This document shows positions 43,684 through 53,031 of a DNA stretch of 64,000 bases, one piece after another. This DNA comes from Bacillus sp. S3. Its GTDB lineage: Bacteria > Bacillota > Bacilli > Bacillales > Cytobacillaceae. The translations under genes were made by a program, and so were the position numbers. The notes beneath the pieces were generated by a model. That model did not search any database. It was not told where the DNA came from and saw only the letters and a program-made list of their open reading frames with translations. The stretch covers positions 555,501 to 619,500 of the forward strand of contig NZ_CP039727.1 in assembly GCF_005154805.1 (NCBI RefSeq), read 5' to 3'. How positions within the stretch are numbered: position 1 is the stretch's first letter; each line of letters begins with the position of its first letter.

Positions 43684-43803
43684 AGTAACCGATGTTGAAG
43701 AAAACTTGCCGATTGGCGAGCCGTTAAGGCGGAGATTAGGCATAGTTGCACTTAAGACTGATAGGATAGTTATCCTTTCCTATCGGCTAAAAAAATCCGA
43801 AAA
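43684..43803 (+). ncRNA. Possible structured 5' leader of the radical SAM/Mo-enzyme operon
   Basis: About 120 bases with several stems: GCCGATTGGC, CCGTTAAGGCGG, and a 9-bp CTGATAGGA/TCCTATCGG hairpin near 43760-43790, followed by an A-run and the ribosome site AAAAGGAAG. It is richer in GC than normal spacers here. I cannot match it to a known riboswitch, including the Moco class, by eye. Confidence 0.3.
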
Positions 43804-43817
43804 GGAAGTTTGATAAG

Positions 43818-45131
43818 ATGAACAATCTTTCAAAAGACAATTTCAGGACAGTAAACAATAAATCACTTGTTTCGTATGCAGACATTTACGCAAATATTGA
43901 GGCTGCAACCCTTGAACAGATTCAGTCTTTTGGATTGCCGCTTTCCAAAAGGGAGCATCATAATGCTGAAGTACACGAAACATTGCTTTCGAAGGGCGCT
44001 ACTTATCGAAATAACAACAAAAGTATTCTATCAAACAAACGGATTTCAAGTGCTTGTGAAGCCTGTGCAAAAGGGACTGGTAGTTATACCACCTTCGTAT
44101 CGTTAAAATGCCACCGAGATTGCTATTTTTGCTTTAACAAGAATCAAGATGAATACAACTTTTATTTACAAAACAAGAAAAATATAAATGGAGATTTAAA
44201 GAGTTTAGTAGAACAGGGTGTCATCTTGACACACATTGCGTTAACAGGAGGGGAGCCACTGTTGCATAAGGAAGAAGCGCTGGCCTTTTTCCAACTTGCA
44301 GACGAGCTAGTTCCTGATGCACATACAAGATTATATACAGCAGGAGATTTGCTTGATGAAGAAATTCTACAAGCATTGTCTGATACTCATTTAAATGAAA
44401 TTCGCTTTAGTATCAAAATGGAGGACTCAGCACAAAAGAGAAAGCACATTCTTACGAAAATCGCTCTGGCTAAGAAATATATACCGGATGTAATGGTTGA
44501 AATGCCGGTTATTCCGGGAACCGGAGATGAAATGAAGTCGCTTTTGCTTGAACTCGATCGGCTTGATATTTTTGGTATTAATTTATTGGAATTCTGCTTT
44601 CCTCTTGGGAATGCACAGGCCTTCAGGGATAAGGGTTTAGAGCTTAAAAATCCACCATATGAAGTGTATTACAACTTTTGGTATGCGGGTGGATTGGCTG
44701 TGGCAGAAAGTGAAAAACTTTGCCTGGATCTCGTCAAATTTGCACTGGAGAAGAATCTCAAGCTTGGTGTTCATTACTGCTCATTGGAAAACAAATTTAC
44801 CGGGCAAATCTATCAGCAAAACCATGATCAAATTTTAGACGGGACGTATCAACTTTCCCCGCGGGATTATTATTTTAAGACAGCAAAGGTGTTTGGGAAG
44901 GACAAGGTAAAGGTGAAGAAAGTGTTAGAAAAAAGGCATGTGCCATTCACGATGAATGATAATTACGATTTTCTGCAATTCCCAATTGCGGCGATCCCAT
45001 TTTTGAAATTTAGGGAGGTGGATATCGTCATTTCATCCAATGTGGTCGAAATGGAGGAATATGAGGAGGTCATCAGGGAAGTGCAGCTGAAATTAACCAC
45101 ACCTAATATGTTTGTTCTTAAAGAGGTTTGA
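43818..45131 (+). CDS. Radical SAM protein of the molybdoenzyme operon
   Basis: A 437-residue radical SAM enzyme. The cluster motif is KCHRDCYFCFN (Cys98-x3-Cys102-x2-Cys105), followed by the SAM-binding LTGGEPLLHKEE. A further Cys pair (SACEAC, 80-83) just ahead might bind another metal or cluster. It is the first gene of an operon with a TorD-like chaperone and DMSO-reductase subunits, so it may mature the enzyme, modify a peptide or modify the cofactor. It is MoaA-like in its core, but the C-terminal GTP-binding Cys set of MoaA is not evident. Confidence 0.83.
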   Translation: MNNLSKDNFRTVNNKSLVSYADIYANIEAATLEQIQSFGLPLSKREHHNAEVHETLLSKGATYRNNNKSILSNKRISSACEACAKGTGSYTTFVSLKCHRDCYFCFNKNQDEYNFYLQNKKNINGDLKSLVEQGVILTHIALTGGEPLLHKEEALAFFQLADELVPDAHTRLYTAGDLLDEEILQALSDTHLNEIRFSIKMEDSAQKRKHILTKIALAKKYIPDVMVEMPVIPGTGDEMKSLLLELDRLDIFGINLLEFCFPLGNAQAFRDKGLELKNPPYEVYYNFWYAGGLAVAESEKLCLDLVKFALEKNLKLGVHYCSLENKFTGQIYQQNHDQILDGTYQLSPRDYYFKTAKVFGKDKVKVKKVLEKRHVPFTMNDNYDFLQFPIAAIPFLKFREVDIVISSNVVEMEEYEEVIREVQLKLTTPNMFVLKEV

Positions 45132-45158
45132 ACCTACTTGCAGAAAAGGAGCGATAAT

Positions 45159-45884
45159 ATGGAAACGGTAAAACAGTCGATTATGATCAAGGATCTAGTC
45201 AATATTTTCTATGCAAGGCAATTTGCATATGACATTTTAAGAAGATTCTTCATTGAGGAGCCATCAAAGGAGTACATCAAAGAATTTATTCAAAGAAACA
45301 TGATTGAACAGTTCCCTTTCCAGGAAGAGGTAGATGGAATCCACGAAGGGGTTCAGGTGGTCAAACGGTATCTATCCAAACATGATCCTGTCCATATTGA
45401 CAGCCATTTCGAGGATTTGCATTGGGATTATACGAGGATGTTTATTGGGCCTTTTGAAGCACCAGCGCAACCTTGGGAATCGGTCTATGTAAGAAAGGAT
45501 AAGCTTTTGTTCCAGAAGACAACCATGGATGTAAGAAAGGTATACGAGAAATATGGTTTTCAAACATCAGATTTCAATGTTGAACCGGATGACCACGTTG
45601 GTCTGGAGCTTGATTTTGTCTATCGGCTAAACGAGTTTTGCATTCGGGCAAGTGATGAAAAAAAGCCTGATGTGTGCAGAGAAATTAATCATTTGCTTAA
45701 AGAACAGCAGCGATTCATCGATGAACACTTGCTGGCATTTATTCCTCATTTCGCTGGAAAGGTCATTGCACATGCCGAAACAGGATTTTTTAAAGGGCTT
45801 GGAGCGATCTTGGAACATTTTATACAAATGGATTCAAAAGTTCTACAAGAACTATTGAAGATAGAGATTGTTAAGGACAAATAG
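45159..45884 (+). CDS. TorD/DmsD-family chaperone for a molybdoenzyme
   Basis: A 241-residue all-helical protein with the TorD family features: YDILRRFFIEEPSKEYIKEF near the start, YTRMFIGPFEAPAQPWESVY (the conserved L/F-GP...P-P...S-Y region) and EPDDHVGLELDFVYRL, the E/PDH-x-GxE-L motif. Such chaperones bind the Tat signal of the catalytic subunit and hold it until the cofactor is inserted. The catalytic subunit with a Tat signal follows directly. The start was moved from 45138 to ATG 45159, which has AAAGGAG ahead. Confidence 0.88.
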   Translation: METVKQSIMIKDLVNIFYARQFAYDILRRFFIEEPSKEYIKEFIQRNMIEQFPFQEEVDGIHEGVQVVKRYLSKHDPVHIDSHFEDLHWDYTRMFIGPFEAPAQPWESVYVRKDKLLFQKTTMDVRKVYEKYGFQTSDFNVEPDDHVGLELDFVYRLNEFCIRASDEKKPDVCREINHLLKEQQRFIDEHLLAFIPHFAGKVIAHAETGFFKGLGAILEHFIQMDSKVLQELLKIEIVKDK

Positions 45885-45902
45885 ATAAGGAGGGTTATAA
45901 AG

Positions 45903-48473
45903 ATGGATCTATTGAATAAAATTAGAGATTTTAAGTTAACGAGAAGATCGTTCATTGGCTGGACTTCTGCCGCTGCTGCCACAATGGTTGTACCGGTTTC
46001 CCGAGGTCTTGTCGCCAAAGCAGAAGGAAACATTGGAACTGATGATCCCAGTGGAGAGGGAGTATGGAAAACCGCAGCTTGCTGGCACAACTGTGGCAGC
46101 AGGTGCTTAAATAAAGTACTTGTCAAAGATGGTGTCGTGATTCGGCAAAAAACAGATGATACCCATGCAGATTCCCCGGATTTCCCGCAACAACGAGGTT
46201 GTTTGCGGGGACGGTCACAGCGGCATCAAGTCTTTAATGCGGATCGTTTAAAATACCCAATGAAACGGAAAAATTGGCAGCCTGGCGGAGGCAAGAAGGA
46301 GCTCCGTGGAAAGGATCAATGGGTTCGGATTTCTTGGGAAGAAGCAATTGAACATATCGCCTCAGAAACGAAGAGAATTAGTAGTAAATATGGAAACGAA
46401 TCTATTTGGGTGACAGGCGGAAGTGAAATGGGGAAGGCGATGTCAACCGTGGGTGGTTATACTGCCAGTACGGGAACCATCTCATGGGGCGCATGGCTTT
46501 ATACGTATGAGATGCTTGGTGTCGGCGAAGGCCTTTATGTCCAGGGGATTAATGACCGTGTGGATTTAAGGAATTCTCAACTGATTGTCCTATGGGGAGC
46601 TAATCCTGCTTGGAGCACGATGGGAAGTGCCACTTATAACTATTTGCAGGCTAAAAAGGCCGGGGCACGTTTTATCACCATTGACCCTCTTTATACGGAC
46701 TCAGCTAATGTCTTTGGGGCTGAATGGATACCTGTACGCCCAGGCACAGACCATGCTCTGGCACTTGGTATTATGCATACCTTACTCGAAGAAGATGATC
46801 CGACAACGAATCCACTTGTGAAATGGGATTTTTTAAATAAATATACCGTTGGTTTTGATGCCGAGCATATGCCTGCAGGAGTGGATCAAAAGGAAAACTT
46901 TAAGGATTATCTTTTAGGAACATATGACAATCAGCCAAAAACTGCTGAGTGGGCAGCAGAAATATGTGGTGTGAAAGCAAGTACAATCCGTTATCTTGCA
47001 AGAGAAATTGGCGGTACTGAAAGAGTCGCCCTATTGACGGGATGGGCACCGGCAAGGATTAATAACGGCGAAGGCTGGGTACAGGCATTCTCCACACTCG
47101 GTATGATGACAGGACATATGGGAAGTTCCGGAAATATGACTGGTGTCAGCTGCTGGGAATATGCCGGGAATAATGGACCGGCACTATTAACGTCCGGGGG
47201 CAATGGATTACCTGATATTCCGAATCCGATTACAAATGTGATTAATGAAAATCAAATCTTTGATGCAGTATTGAAAGGGAAGTATTTGCAAAAAGGTGAA
47301 GGGGAAAGAAATGTAAACATTCAATTTATTTATCATGGATATAACGCTGTCCTTCAAACACGAAGCAATATTATGAGAGGAATTGAAGCACACCGAAAAG
47401 TTGAATTTGTTGTCACAAACGCTTATGCCTTGACAACAACGGCTAAGTATTCAGATATTGTTCTCCCAGTTACAACTGAGTGGGAAAGAGATGGATCTGT
47501 TACAGGAGGCAATCGTGAAATATTAATTGCCTGGTCTAAAATCGTTGAACCATTATACGAGGCAAAAAGTGATCAAGAGATTGCTAAATTATTGATTAAG
47601 AAACTTGGAAAGAACCCTGAAGAAGTTTACCCAATTAGTGAAAAACAACAATTTTTCAATCAGCTTGCCGGAAGCATGGTGGTAAAAGAAAACGGAAAAG
47701 ACTTCGAACCACTTTGTACTATTACGGCGGAAGACATTCAAGAGTGGGGTGTAAAAGGAACACCACAGCAGGGTCGTATCGGGTTGCAGAAGTTTTTAGA
47801 TGCAGGTATTTATCAGGTTCCAAGGAAAAAAGGCGATAATTTAGGCTATATTGCTTATAAGGATTTTATTGATGATCCTGTAAAGAACCCTGTATCAAGC
47901 GAGAGTGGGAAGTTTGAAATTTATTGTAAAGCGATGAATGAAGCATCCAAGAAAGCTTTTACCGAAATTTCTCCAATACCTAAATATGAACCAAGGGCGG
48001 AAGGCTATGAATCTACTTTTTCAGATTGGAAAAAGAAGAGAAAAGGAAAGTATCCATATCAGGTCTTTAACCCACATTACTTACGCCGCTCGCACAGCAC
48101 CTTTGACAATGTACCACAGCTCAGGGAAGTATGGCCAAATCCGGTTTATATAAGTCGTGCGGACGCCGATGAATTGGGGATCAAAACAGGTGAGACGGTG
48201 ATGCTTGCCAATGAATATGGAAAGACACTCCGGCCGGCACTTGTGGTCGAGACGCTGATGCCAGGAACAGTTGCCCTGCCGCATGGAGCCTGGGTAGATC
48301 TGGACGAGAAGGATGAAGTGGACCGTGCTGGTGCAGATAATATGCTAGTGGGATTTGTCCCAACAGGACTGGGTACTTCCGGATATAATACGGCTCGATG
48401 CAATATTGAAAAATGGAATGGTACACCACTTGAAGAAGATTACAAATGGGATCAGCGGATTATCAAATTTTAA
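45903..48473 (+). CDS. Tat-exported molybdopterin oxidoreductase (DMSO-reductase family) catalytic subunit
   Basis: An 856-residue enzyme. The N-terminal Tat signal reads LTRRSFIGWTSAAAATMVV. A cluster site follows with Cys60, Cys64, Cys68 and Cys100 (AACWHNCGSRC, then QQRGCLRG). Cofactor domains include WVRISWEEAIEHIA, QLIVLWGANPAWSTMG and, late, GTSGYNTARCNIEKWNG. The overall plan is that of DmsA-type reductases, with a metal ligand likely in TASTGTISWGAW. It should work outside the membrane as a terminal reductase for an S- or N-oxide or an oxyanion such as selenate. Which one is not decidable here. It is followed by FeS and anchor subunits. Confidence 0.87.
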   Translation: MDLLNKIRDFKLTRRSFIGWTSAAAATMVVPVSRGLVAKAEGNIGTDDPSGEGVWKTAACWHNCGSRCLNKVLVKDGVVIRQKTDDTHADSPDFPQQRGCLRGRSQRHQVFNADRLKYPMKRKNWQPGGGKKELRGKDQWVRISWEEAIEHIASETKRISSKYGNESIWVTGGSEMGKAMSTVGGYTASTGTISWGAWLYTYEMLGVGEGLYVQGINDRVDLRNSQLIVLWGANPAWSTMGSATYNYLQAKKAGARFITIDPLYTDSANVFGAEWIPVRPGTDHALALGIMHTLLEEDDPTTNPLVKWDFLNKYTVGFDAEHMPAGVDQKENFKDYLLGTYDNQPKTAEWAAEICGVKASTIRYLAREIGGTERVALLTGWAPARINNGEGWVQAFSTLGMMTGHMGSSGNMTGVSCWEYAGNNGPALLTSGGNGLPDIPNPITNVINENQIFDAVLKGKYLQKGEGERNVNIQFIYHGYNAVLQTRSNIMRGIEAHRKVEFVVTNAYALTTTAKYSDIVLPVTTEWERDGSVTGGNREILIAWSKIVEPLYEAKSDQEIAKLLIKKLGKNPEEVYPISEKQQFFNQLAGSMVVKENGKDFEPLCTITAEDIQEWGVKGTPQQGRIGLQKFLDAGIYQVPRKKGDNLGYIAYKDFIDDPVKNPVSSESGKFEIYCKAMNEASKKAFTEISPIPKYEPRAEGYESTFSDWKKKRKGKYPYQVFNPHYLRRSHSTFDNVPQLREVWPNPVYISRADADELGIKTGETVMLANEYGKTLRPALVVETLMPGTVALPHGAWVDLDEKDEVDRAGADNMLVGFVPTGLGTSGYNTARCNIEKWNGTPLEEDYKWDQRIIKF

Positions 48474-48503
48474 CAGACAGGACGAGAGAGGAGGTTGGCT
48501 GAA

Positions 48504-49052
48504 ATGCCTCAAATGGGATTTTACGTTAACGTTGCCGAATGTATTGGTTGTAAAACATGTGTGATTGCATGTAAGGATAAAAGTAATTTAGAAGTTGGCC
48601 GGAATTTTCGACGGGTATATGATTTTCAGGAAGGGACGTTTCCTAATGTATCTATGTACCATTTATCTATATCCTGCAATCATTGTGATGAACCGGGATG
48701 TGTGAAGGGATGCCCCACGGGTGCAGCTTATAAGCGTACAGAGGATGGTGTTGTCTTAATCGACCAAGAAAAATGTATGGGCTGCCGCTATTGTGAATGG
48801 AACTGTCCATATGGTGCACCGCAATACAACAAAGAGCTCGGGATGATGACGAAATGTGATACATGTATGGATTTAAGGAAAAAGGGTGAGGAACCGGTTT
48901 GTGTAACCTCATGTCCGATGCGGGCGATTGAGTTTGATGAGATTGACAAGCTCCGTGCGAAATACGGGAAAAATGCAGACATTAAAGGGATGCCAAGCTC
49001 ATCTATCACAAAACCAAACCTCGTGCTTACCTCATTAGGTCAATCAAAATAA
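48504..49052 (+). CDS. DmsB-type iron-sulfur subunit
   Basis: A 182-residue four-cluster ferredoxin: CIGCKTCVIACKDK, CNHCDEPGCVKGCPTGAA, CMGCRYCEWNCPYGAP and CDTCMDLRKKGEEPVCVTSC, the standard order. It shuttles electrons between the membrane anchor and the catalytic subunit and is probably carried out with it by Tat. TTG 48495 lies too close to the ribosome site; ATG 48504 is nine bases after GAGGAGG and is preferred. Confidence 0.9.
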   Translation: MPQMGFYVNVAECIGCKTCVIACKDKSNLEVGRNFRRVYDFQEGTFPNVSMYHLSISCNHCDEPGCVKGCPTGAAYKRTEDGVVLIDQEKCMGCRYCEWNCPYGAPQYNKELGMMTKCDTCMDLRKKGEEPVCVTSCPMRAIEFDEIDKLRAKYGKNADIKGMPSSSITKPNLVLTSLGQSK

Positions 49053-49067
49053 AGGAGGGGAAGAAAA

Positions 49068-49895
49068 ATGCATGAATGGGCATTATTAATCTTCACGATT
49101 GCTATACCCGCAGCGGTTGGCGGAATCTTGTTCCTATGGTTTATCAATGGGCAAATGGCTGATGGCGGCGCAAATTCTATTAAAGTAATGAAAGTACCAC
49201 TTTTAGTCATTGCCAGTTTAGCGATTGTCGGTTTATTTGGGGCTTTCTTTCATCTTGGCAAACCGATCCATGCCCTTAACGCTATCAGAGGCTTTGGCCG
49301 GTCATGGATGAGCAATGAAATTGTTGTAACAGGTGTATTCATTGCGTTAGCGTGTGTAACAGCAGGTCTTGCGGTTGTTCAGAAGAAAATCAATCCGGTG
49401 CTTATGTTGATCACCGGGCTGGTTGGGATGATTGATATTTATTGCATGGCATCAGCCTATACTGTTACTCGTGTTAACGGCTGGAATCATCTGAATACGT
49501 ATTTTGTCTTTTATGGTACAGCCTTTTCCTTGGGGCCAATTCTTGGGGCAAGCCTACTGGCAAAATCTCTTAAGGGTGAAGCAATCCTAAAAGCAATCAA
49601 ATGGGCATTCACGTTTAGTATCATTGGGATTGCCGTTCAATTAATTGGTTCCGCTATGTTCAATGCGTATATACCTGAAATTCAGACAATTGCGGGGGAA
49701 ACAGCTGCACATAAAATGGTGCCATATTCCGGCATGATTGGAGTTCGCTGGGTTATAGAAATTGCCGGGCTCGTACTGCTGGCCTATTTATCACTTAAGA
49801 ATAAATTGAATTATGCCTTCATCTATGCTGCGCTGATCTTCTTTGTAATTGCTGAGGGAATGAGCAGATATGTGTTTTACGTATTAGGATCATAA
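49068..49895 (+). CDS. DmsC-type membrane anchor subunit
   Basis: A 275-residue membrane protein with about eight helices. LLVIASLAIVGLFGAFFHLG followed by KPIHALNAIRGFGRSWMSNE is the typical DmsC sequence, with the His that contacts menaquinol in FFHLGKP. MSRYVFYVLGS closes the protein. It oxidises menaquinol and passes electrons to the FeS subunit. It sits 16 bases after that gene. Confidence 0.88.
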   Translation: MHEWALLIFTIAIPAAVGGILFLWFINGQMADGGANSIKVMKVPLLVIASLAIVGLFGAFFHLGKPIHALNAIRGFGRSWMSNEIVVTGVFIALACVTAGLAVVQKKINPVLMLITGLVGMIDIYCMASAYTVTRVNGWNHLNTYFVFYGTAFSLGPILGASLLAKSLKGEAILKAIKWAFTFSIIGIAVQLIGSAMFNAYIPEIQTIAGETAAHKMVPYSGMIGVRWVIEIAGLVLLAYLSLKNKLNYAFIYAALIFFVIAEGMSRYVFYVLGS

Positions 49896-49951
49896 GAGAT
49901 ATCGTGGAGGCAGCCTGCTTCTGCCTGTGAAAATAATCGGGGGTGAGGTAA

Positions 49952-50869
49952 GTGGGATTTGTTGATAAGTGGGTGGAAAGTCTTGCATATGATTTTGAAA
50001 TTTTACCATCGGCTTGTGTGCGCCATATAAGCCCCCGATCTACTTGTGAAAAATGTTTGACCGCCTGTCTGGAAGATGCGATTACCTTTTCACAAGGAAA
50101 ACTGGTAATTGATAATCAGAAGTGCACCTCATGCGGAAATTGCCTGGCAGCCTGTCCCGTTCAAGCGGTTGCGGGCATATTACCAAAGCAATCTTTTTTT
50201 CAAAAAAAATTAATCGCCATGACTAATGTGGATCCGCCGCCTTTGAAGGAATTGTTGATTTACCATGCTAAAGGAGTCACCACGATTGCCTGTGAAGAAA
50301 AAGAGTTTAGCCAGGCATGGACGGATTCGCTGGAAGAAGTCCATTCAGTGTTAGATCAGCTGGGGAAGAAACCTTTTATGATCGAGAAGGAAATAGTTCT
50401 TGAAAACTCATATTCAAGAAGAGAATTATTTTCACTTTGGAAGAAAGAAAGTCAGTCATTTGTTAGACAAGTGACACCGGCTAAATGGCGTTTTAATCAT
50501 AAGGATTTAGATGTAAATCGATACTATCCAGACGTTCAATTTTTTGATGTGACTATTGCTCCCGAGAAGTGTACACTTTGTAAAGCGTGCGAAGTGACCT
50601 GTCCTAAAACCTGCTTTAACTTGGGTGAGAATGATTTCACTATAAATCTTCAATCCTGTTCCGGCTGTATGCTTTGTCAGGATCTTTGTCCTGAAAAGGC
50701 TGTTAGTGTAACAAGATTGCTGGCAACAGCTTTTTCGAAAAGCTTAGATGTGTATCAGAAAACGTGCACCTTGTGCAAAAGTAGCTTTCAAACTTTACAT
50801 GACCATGATGAAAAATGTCCGGTTTGTGCAAGTCGGAAGGATGGTTACTTAAGTAGCCAAACATGTTAA
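49952..50869 (+). CDS. Polyferredoxin-like 4Fe-4S protein with C-terminal zinc-ribbon-like motif
   Basis: A 305-residue cytosolic protein with two pairs of ferredoxin motifs: CEKCLTACLEDAI with CTSCGNCLAACPVQAV near the start, and CTLCKACEVTCPKTCF with CSGCMLCQDLCPEKAV in the second half. A CTLCKSSF...CPVC segment follows at the end. It looks like an electron carrier or assembly factor for the reductase operon. Start is GTG with GGGGGTGAGG just ahead. Similar genes accompany DmsABC in other Bacillaceae as far as I recall. Confidence 0.75.
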   Translation: MGFVDKWVESLAYDFEILPSACVRHISPRSTCEKCLTACLEDAITFSQGKLVIDNQKCTSCGNCLAACPVQAVAGILPKQSFFQKKLIAMTNVDPPPLKELLIYHAKGVTTIACEEKEFSQAWTDSLEEVHSVLDQLGKKPFMIEKEIVLENSYSRRELFSLWKKESQSFVRQVTPAKWRFNHKDLDVNRYYPDVQFFDVTIAPEKCTLCKACEVTCPKTCFNLGENDFTINLQSCSGCMLCQDLCPEKAVSVTRLLATAFSKSLDVYQKTCTLCKSSFQTLHDHDEKCPVCASRKDGYLSSQTC

Positions 50870-50890
50870 AATGAAAAGAGATGATTTAAG

Positions 50891-51061
50891 ATGTTATCAA
50901 ACATCGGAATACCAGGTTTAATTATTGTTTTAGTCCTGGCTCTGATCATATTCGGCCCTAAGAAACTACCGGAACTAGGAAGAGCCGTTGGTCAATCTTT
51001 AAAAGAATTCAAAACATCCACTAAAGGATTGATGGATGAGGAAAAGGAAGAAAAGGTTTAA
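50891..51061 (+). CDS. tatA: TatA twin-arginine translocase subunit
   Basis: A 56-residue protein with one N-terminal helix ([20 protein letters not shown]), the [10 protein letters not shown] hinge and an amphipathic helix ([20 protein letters not shown]), which is the whole TatA pattern. It forms the translocation pore with TatC. It lies 21 bases after the polyferredoxin gene and ends the operon, as expected for a pore paralogue dedicated to exporting the Tat-dependent reductase. No tatC is in the window. The gene is short, with a modest ribosome site (AAAAGAGATG). Confidence 0.92.
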   Translation: MLSNIGIPGLIIVLVLALIIFGPKKLPELGRAVGQSLKEFKTSTKGLMDEEKEEKV

Positions 51062-51100
51062 TCATAAAAAATTCTTGTGTAATTAAATTTGGCGTCGGGC

Positions 51101-51130
51101 GCACCACGAAATTCTTTCGTGGTGCCTTTT
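51101..51130 (+). terminator. Terminator of the reductase operon
   Basis: 11-bp stem GCACCACGAAA / TTTCGTGGTGC with loop TTC, followed by T-rich sequence. Confidence 0.85.
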
Positions 51131-51234
51131 ACCTTTTTTGAATCCAGAATTCTTTGATAATCTGATAAAAAGTACTATAGTGTTTAATGTATATTGGACA
51201 AACTAATGTTTGAATAACAAAGGAGAAGTGATTT

Positions 51235-51996
51235 ATGCTAAATGAAATTTTATCAACCTTTGCATCCATGTTTGATTGGCATATGTGGGCCGAGGTATTG
51301 TCCTCTCCAAAAGCCTGGGGCATGATTTTATCCTTAGCGGTATTAGAATGTATATTATCTGCAGATAATGCCTTGGTGTTGTCGGCCTTTGTTAAGCCGT
51401 TACCAAAAGAGCAGCAGAGGAAAGCACTAATATATGGGTTATGGGGAGCTTATTTATTCCGCTTTATTTTCATTGGATTAGGAACGTTTTTAATAAAACT
51501 TTGGTTTATTAAGTTAATTGGTGCGTTATATCTGCTATGGCTGTCCGCCAAATTTTTTATCGAAAAATATAAGCATAAAGATAATGATGATGAGGAAGCA
51601 AAACATCAGCCAAAGGGCTGGTTGACAAAAACATTTGGTGTCTTCTGGGCAACGGTTATCAGTGTCGAGTTAATGGACCTAGCGTTTTCTGTCGATAGTA
51701 TTCTCACTGCCTTAGCTGTTTCGGAAGAAGTTTGGGTTATCTTGCTTGGCGGGATGATTGGAATTTTGTTAATGCGGGGAGTGGCAACATTTTTCATTAG
51801 TTTGATGAACAGGGTCCCAGAACTTGAAACGACGGCATATGTTTTGATTACATTTATTGCGGTTAAGATGGGACTCACGCTTGTGAATATTCATATTGCG
51901 AATGAAATATTTATTATTGTAATGGTCATGGCGTTTGTGATTACTTTTATTATCCATGCCGTTCGGAAGTCAAAAACTGAAAAATATTCTCATTAA
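51235..51996 (+). CDS. TerC-family membrane protein (Mn export type)
   Basis: A 253-residue protein with seven or so helices. The two acidic family motifs are present: LECILSADNALVLS in helix 2 and SVELMDLAFSVDSI in the middle, both lined with Asp for metal passage. TerC proteins of Bacillus (YceF, YkoY) relieve manganese excess and help load exported enzymes. B. subtilis ykoY has a Mn riboswitch, but I see none here. AAAGGAG precedes the ATG. Confidence 0.87.
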   Translation: MLNEILSTFASMFDWHMWAEVLSSPKAWGMILSLAVLECILSADNALVLSAFVKPLPKEQQRKALIYGLWGAYLFRFIFIGLGTFLIKLWFIKLIGALYLLWLSAKFFIEKYKHKDNDDEEAKHQPKGWLTKTFGVFWATVISVELMDLAFSVDSILTALAVSEEVWVILLGGMIGILLMRGVATFFISLMNRVPELETTAYVLITFIAVKMGLTLVNIHIANEIFIIVMVMAFVITFIIHAVRKSKTEKYSH

Positions 51997-52037
51997 TAAG
52001 GTTTAACAATAGATGGCAAAGAAGGAAGGGGAATCCT

Positions 52038-52955
52038 ATGCTTAAATTAGGCATAATCGGACTTGGGGATATTGCGCAAAAGGCGTATCTGCCTGTCTAC
52101 AGTAAAATAAGAGATGTGGAATTTCATTTATACACAAGAAACAAAGAGAAGCTGGAGTCCATTGGCAGTCAATACCGTTTTGAAAATCTGCATACAAGTC
52201 TTGAATCATTACTAGATAGTGGGATAAAGGGGGCATTTATTCATTCGTCCACGTCTTCACATGAAGAAATAGTCCAAGCATTGTTACAGAACAATATCCA
52301 TGTGTTTGTGGATAAACCGATCACGGATCATTATGAGGGTGCTAAAAAGCTTGTTGAACTTGCAGAGGAGAAGGGTTTAATTCTCATGACCGGTTTTAAT
52401 AGAAGATATGCCCCTTCTTACACGAAACTGAAAGAAGTTGCCGACCCAAATATGGTGGTTGTCCAGAAAAATAGGAAAGGTCTGCCCGGTGAACCGAGAA
52501 CCTTCATTTATGACGATTTCATTCATGTTGTCGATACAATGAGATATTTATTTCCGTACCCAATTGAGGAGCTAATCGTAAATGGGAGAATGGAAGGCGA
52601 CAAGCTCTACCACGTAGTCGTTCAATTTATTTCAAACGGAGCAACAGCAATAGGGATTATGAATAGGGATAATGGAACAAGCGAGGAAGTTACCGAAGTC
52701 ATGGGGCCTTTGGAAAAAAGAACGGTTTATAATGTGTCGAAGTTAGTGATTTCGAAAGATATGGAAACGACCGAAGTTCGCGGCAGTGATTGGGAACCTA
52801 CCCTTATTAAACGTGGATTCCACCAACTCGTTACAGATTTTATCGATGCACTCGGAACACACAGTAAACCAAGATTCTCGTCATTAGATGCACTGGAAAC
52901 CCATGAAATCTGTGAAAAGATAATCGAAGAGTTAGCAAAAGGTATGGAAATATAA
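52038..52955 (+). CDS. Gfo/Idh/MocA-family oxidoreductase
   Basis: A 305-residue NAD(P)-dependent enzyme. The N-terminal Rossmann motif is GIIGLGDIAQKAYLPVY, and the family catalytic loop is HVFVDKPITDHYEGAKKL (Lys of the EKP-like motif, here DKP). The C-terminal half is the alpha/beta GFO domain with DFIHVVDTMRYLFP. These enzymes oxidise or reduce sugars, inositols or related compounds; the substrate is open. It stands alone, 40 bases after the TerC gene. Confidence 0.83.
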   Translation: MLKLGIIGLGDIAQKAYLPVYSKIRDVEFHLYTRNKEKLESIGSQYRFENLHTSLESLLDSGIKGAFIHSSTSSHEEIVQALLQNNIHVFVDKPITDHYEGAKKLVELAEEKGLILMTGFNRRYAPSYTKLKEVADPNMVVVQKNRKGLPGEPRTFIYDDFIHVVDTMRYLFPYPIEELIVNGRMEGDKLYHVVVQFISNGATAIGIMNRDNGTSEEVTEVMGPLEKRTVYNVSKLVISKDMETTEVRGSDWEPTLIKRGFHQLVTDFIDALGTHSKPRFSSLDALETHEICEKIIEELAKGMEI

Positions 52956-53031
52956 CAAAGCTACCCTCCACCAAAGGAGAAGCCTTCTTTGATAGACAAT
53001 TTTACCCATAAAAAATGTTTGTATTTGCATC

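Noticed and set aside
51131..51234. yybP-ykoY manganese riboswitch upstream of the TerC gene
   Set aside because: The conserved GGGGAGUAG-type element is not present in the leader.
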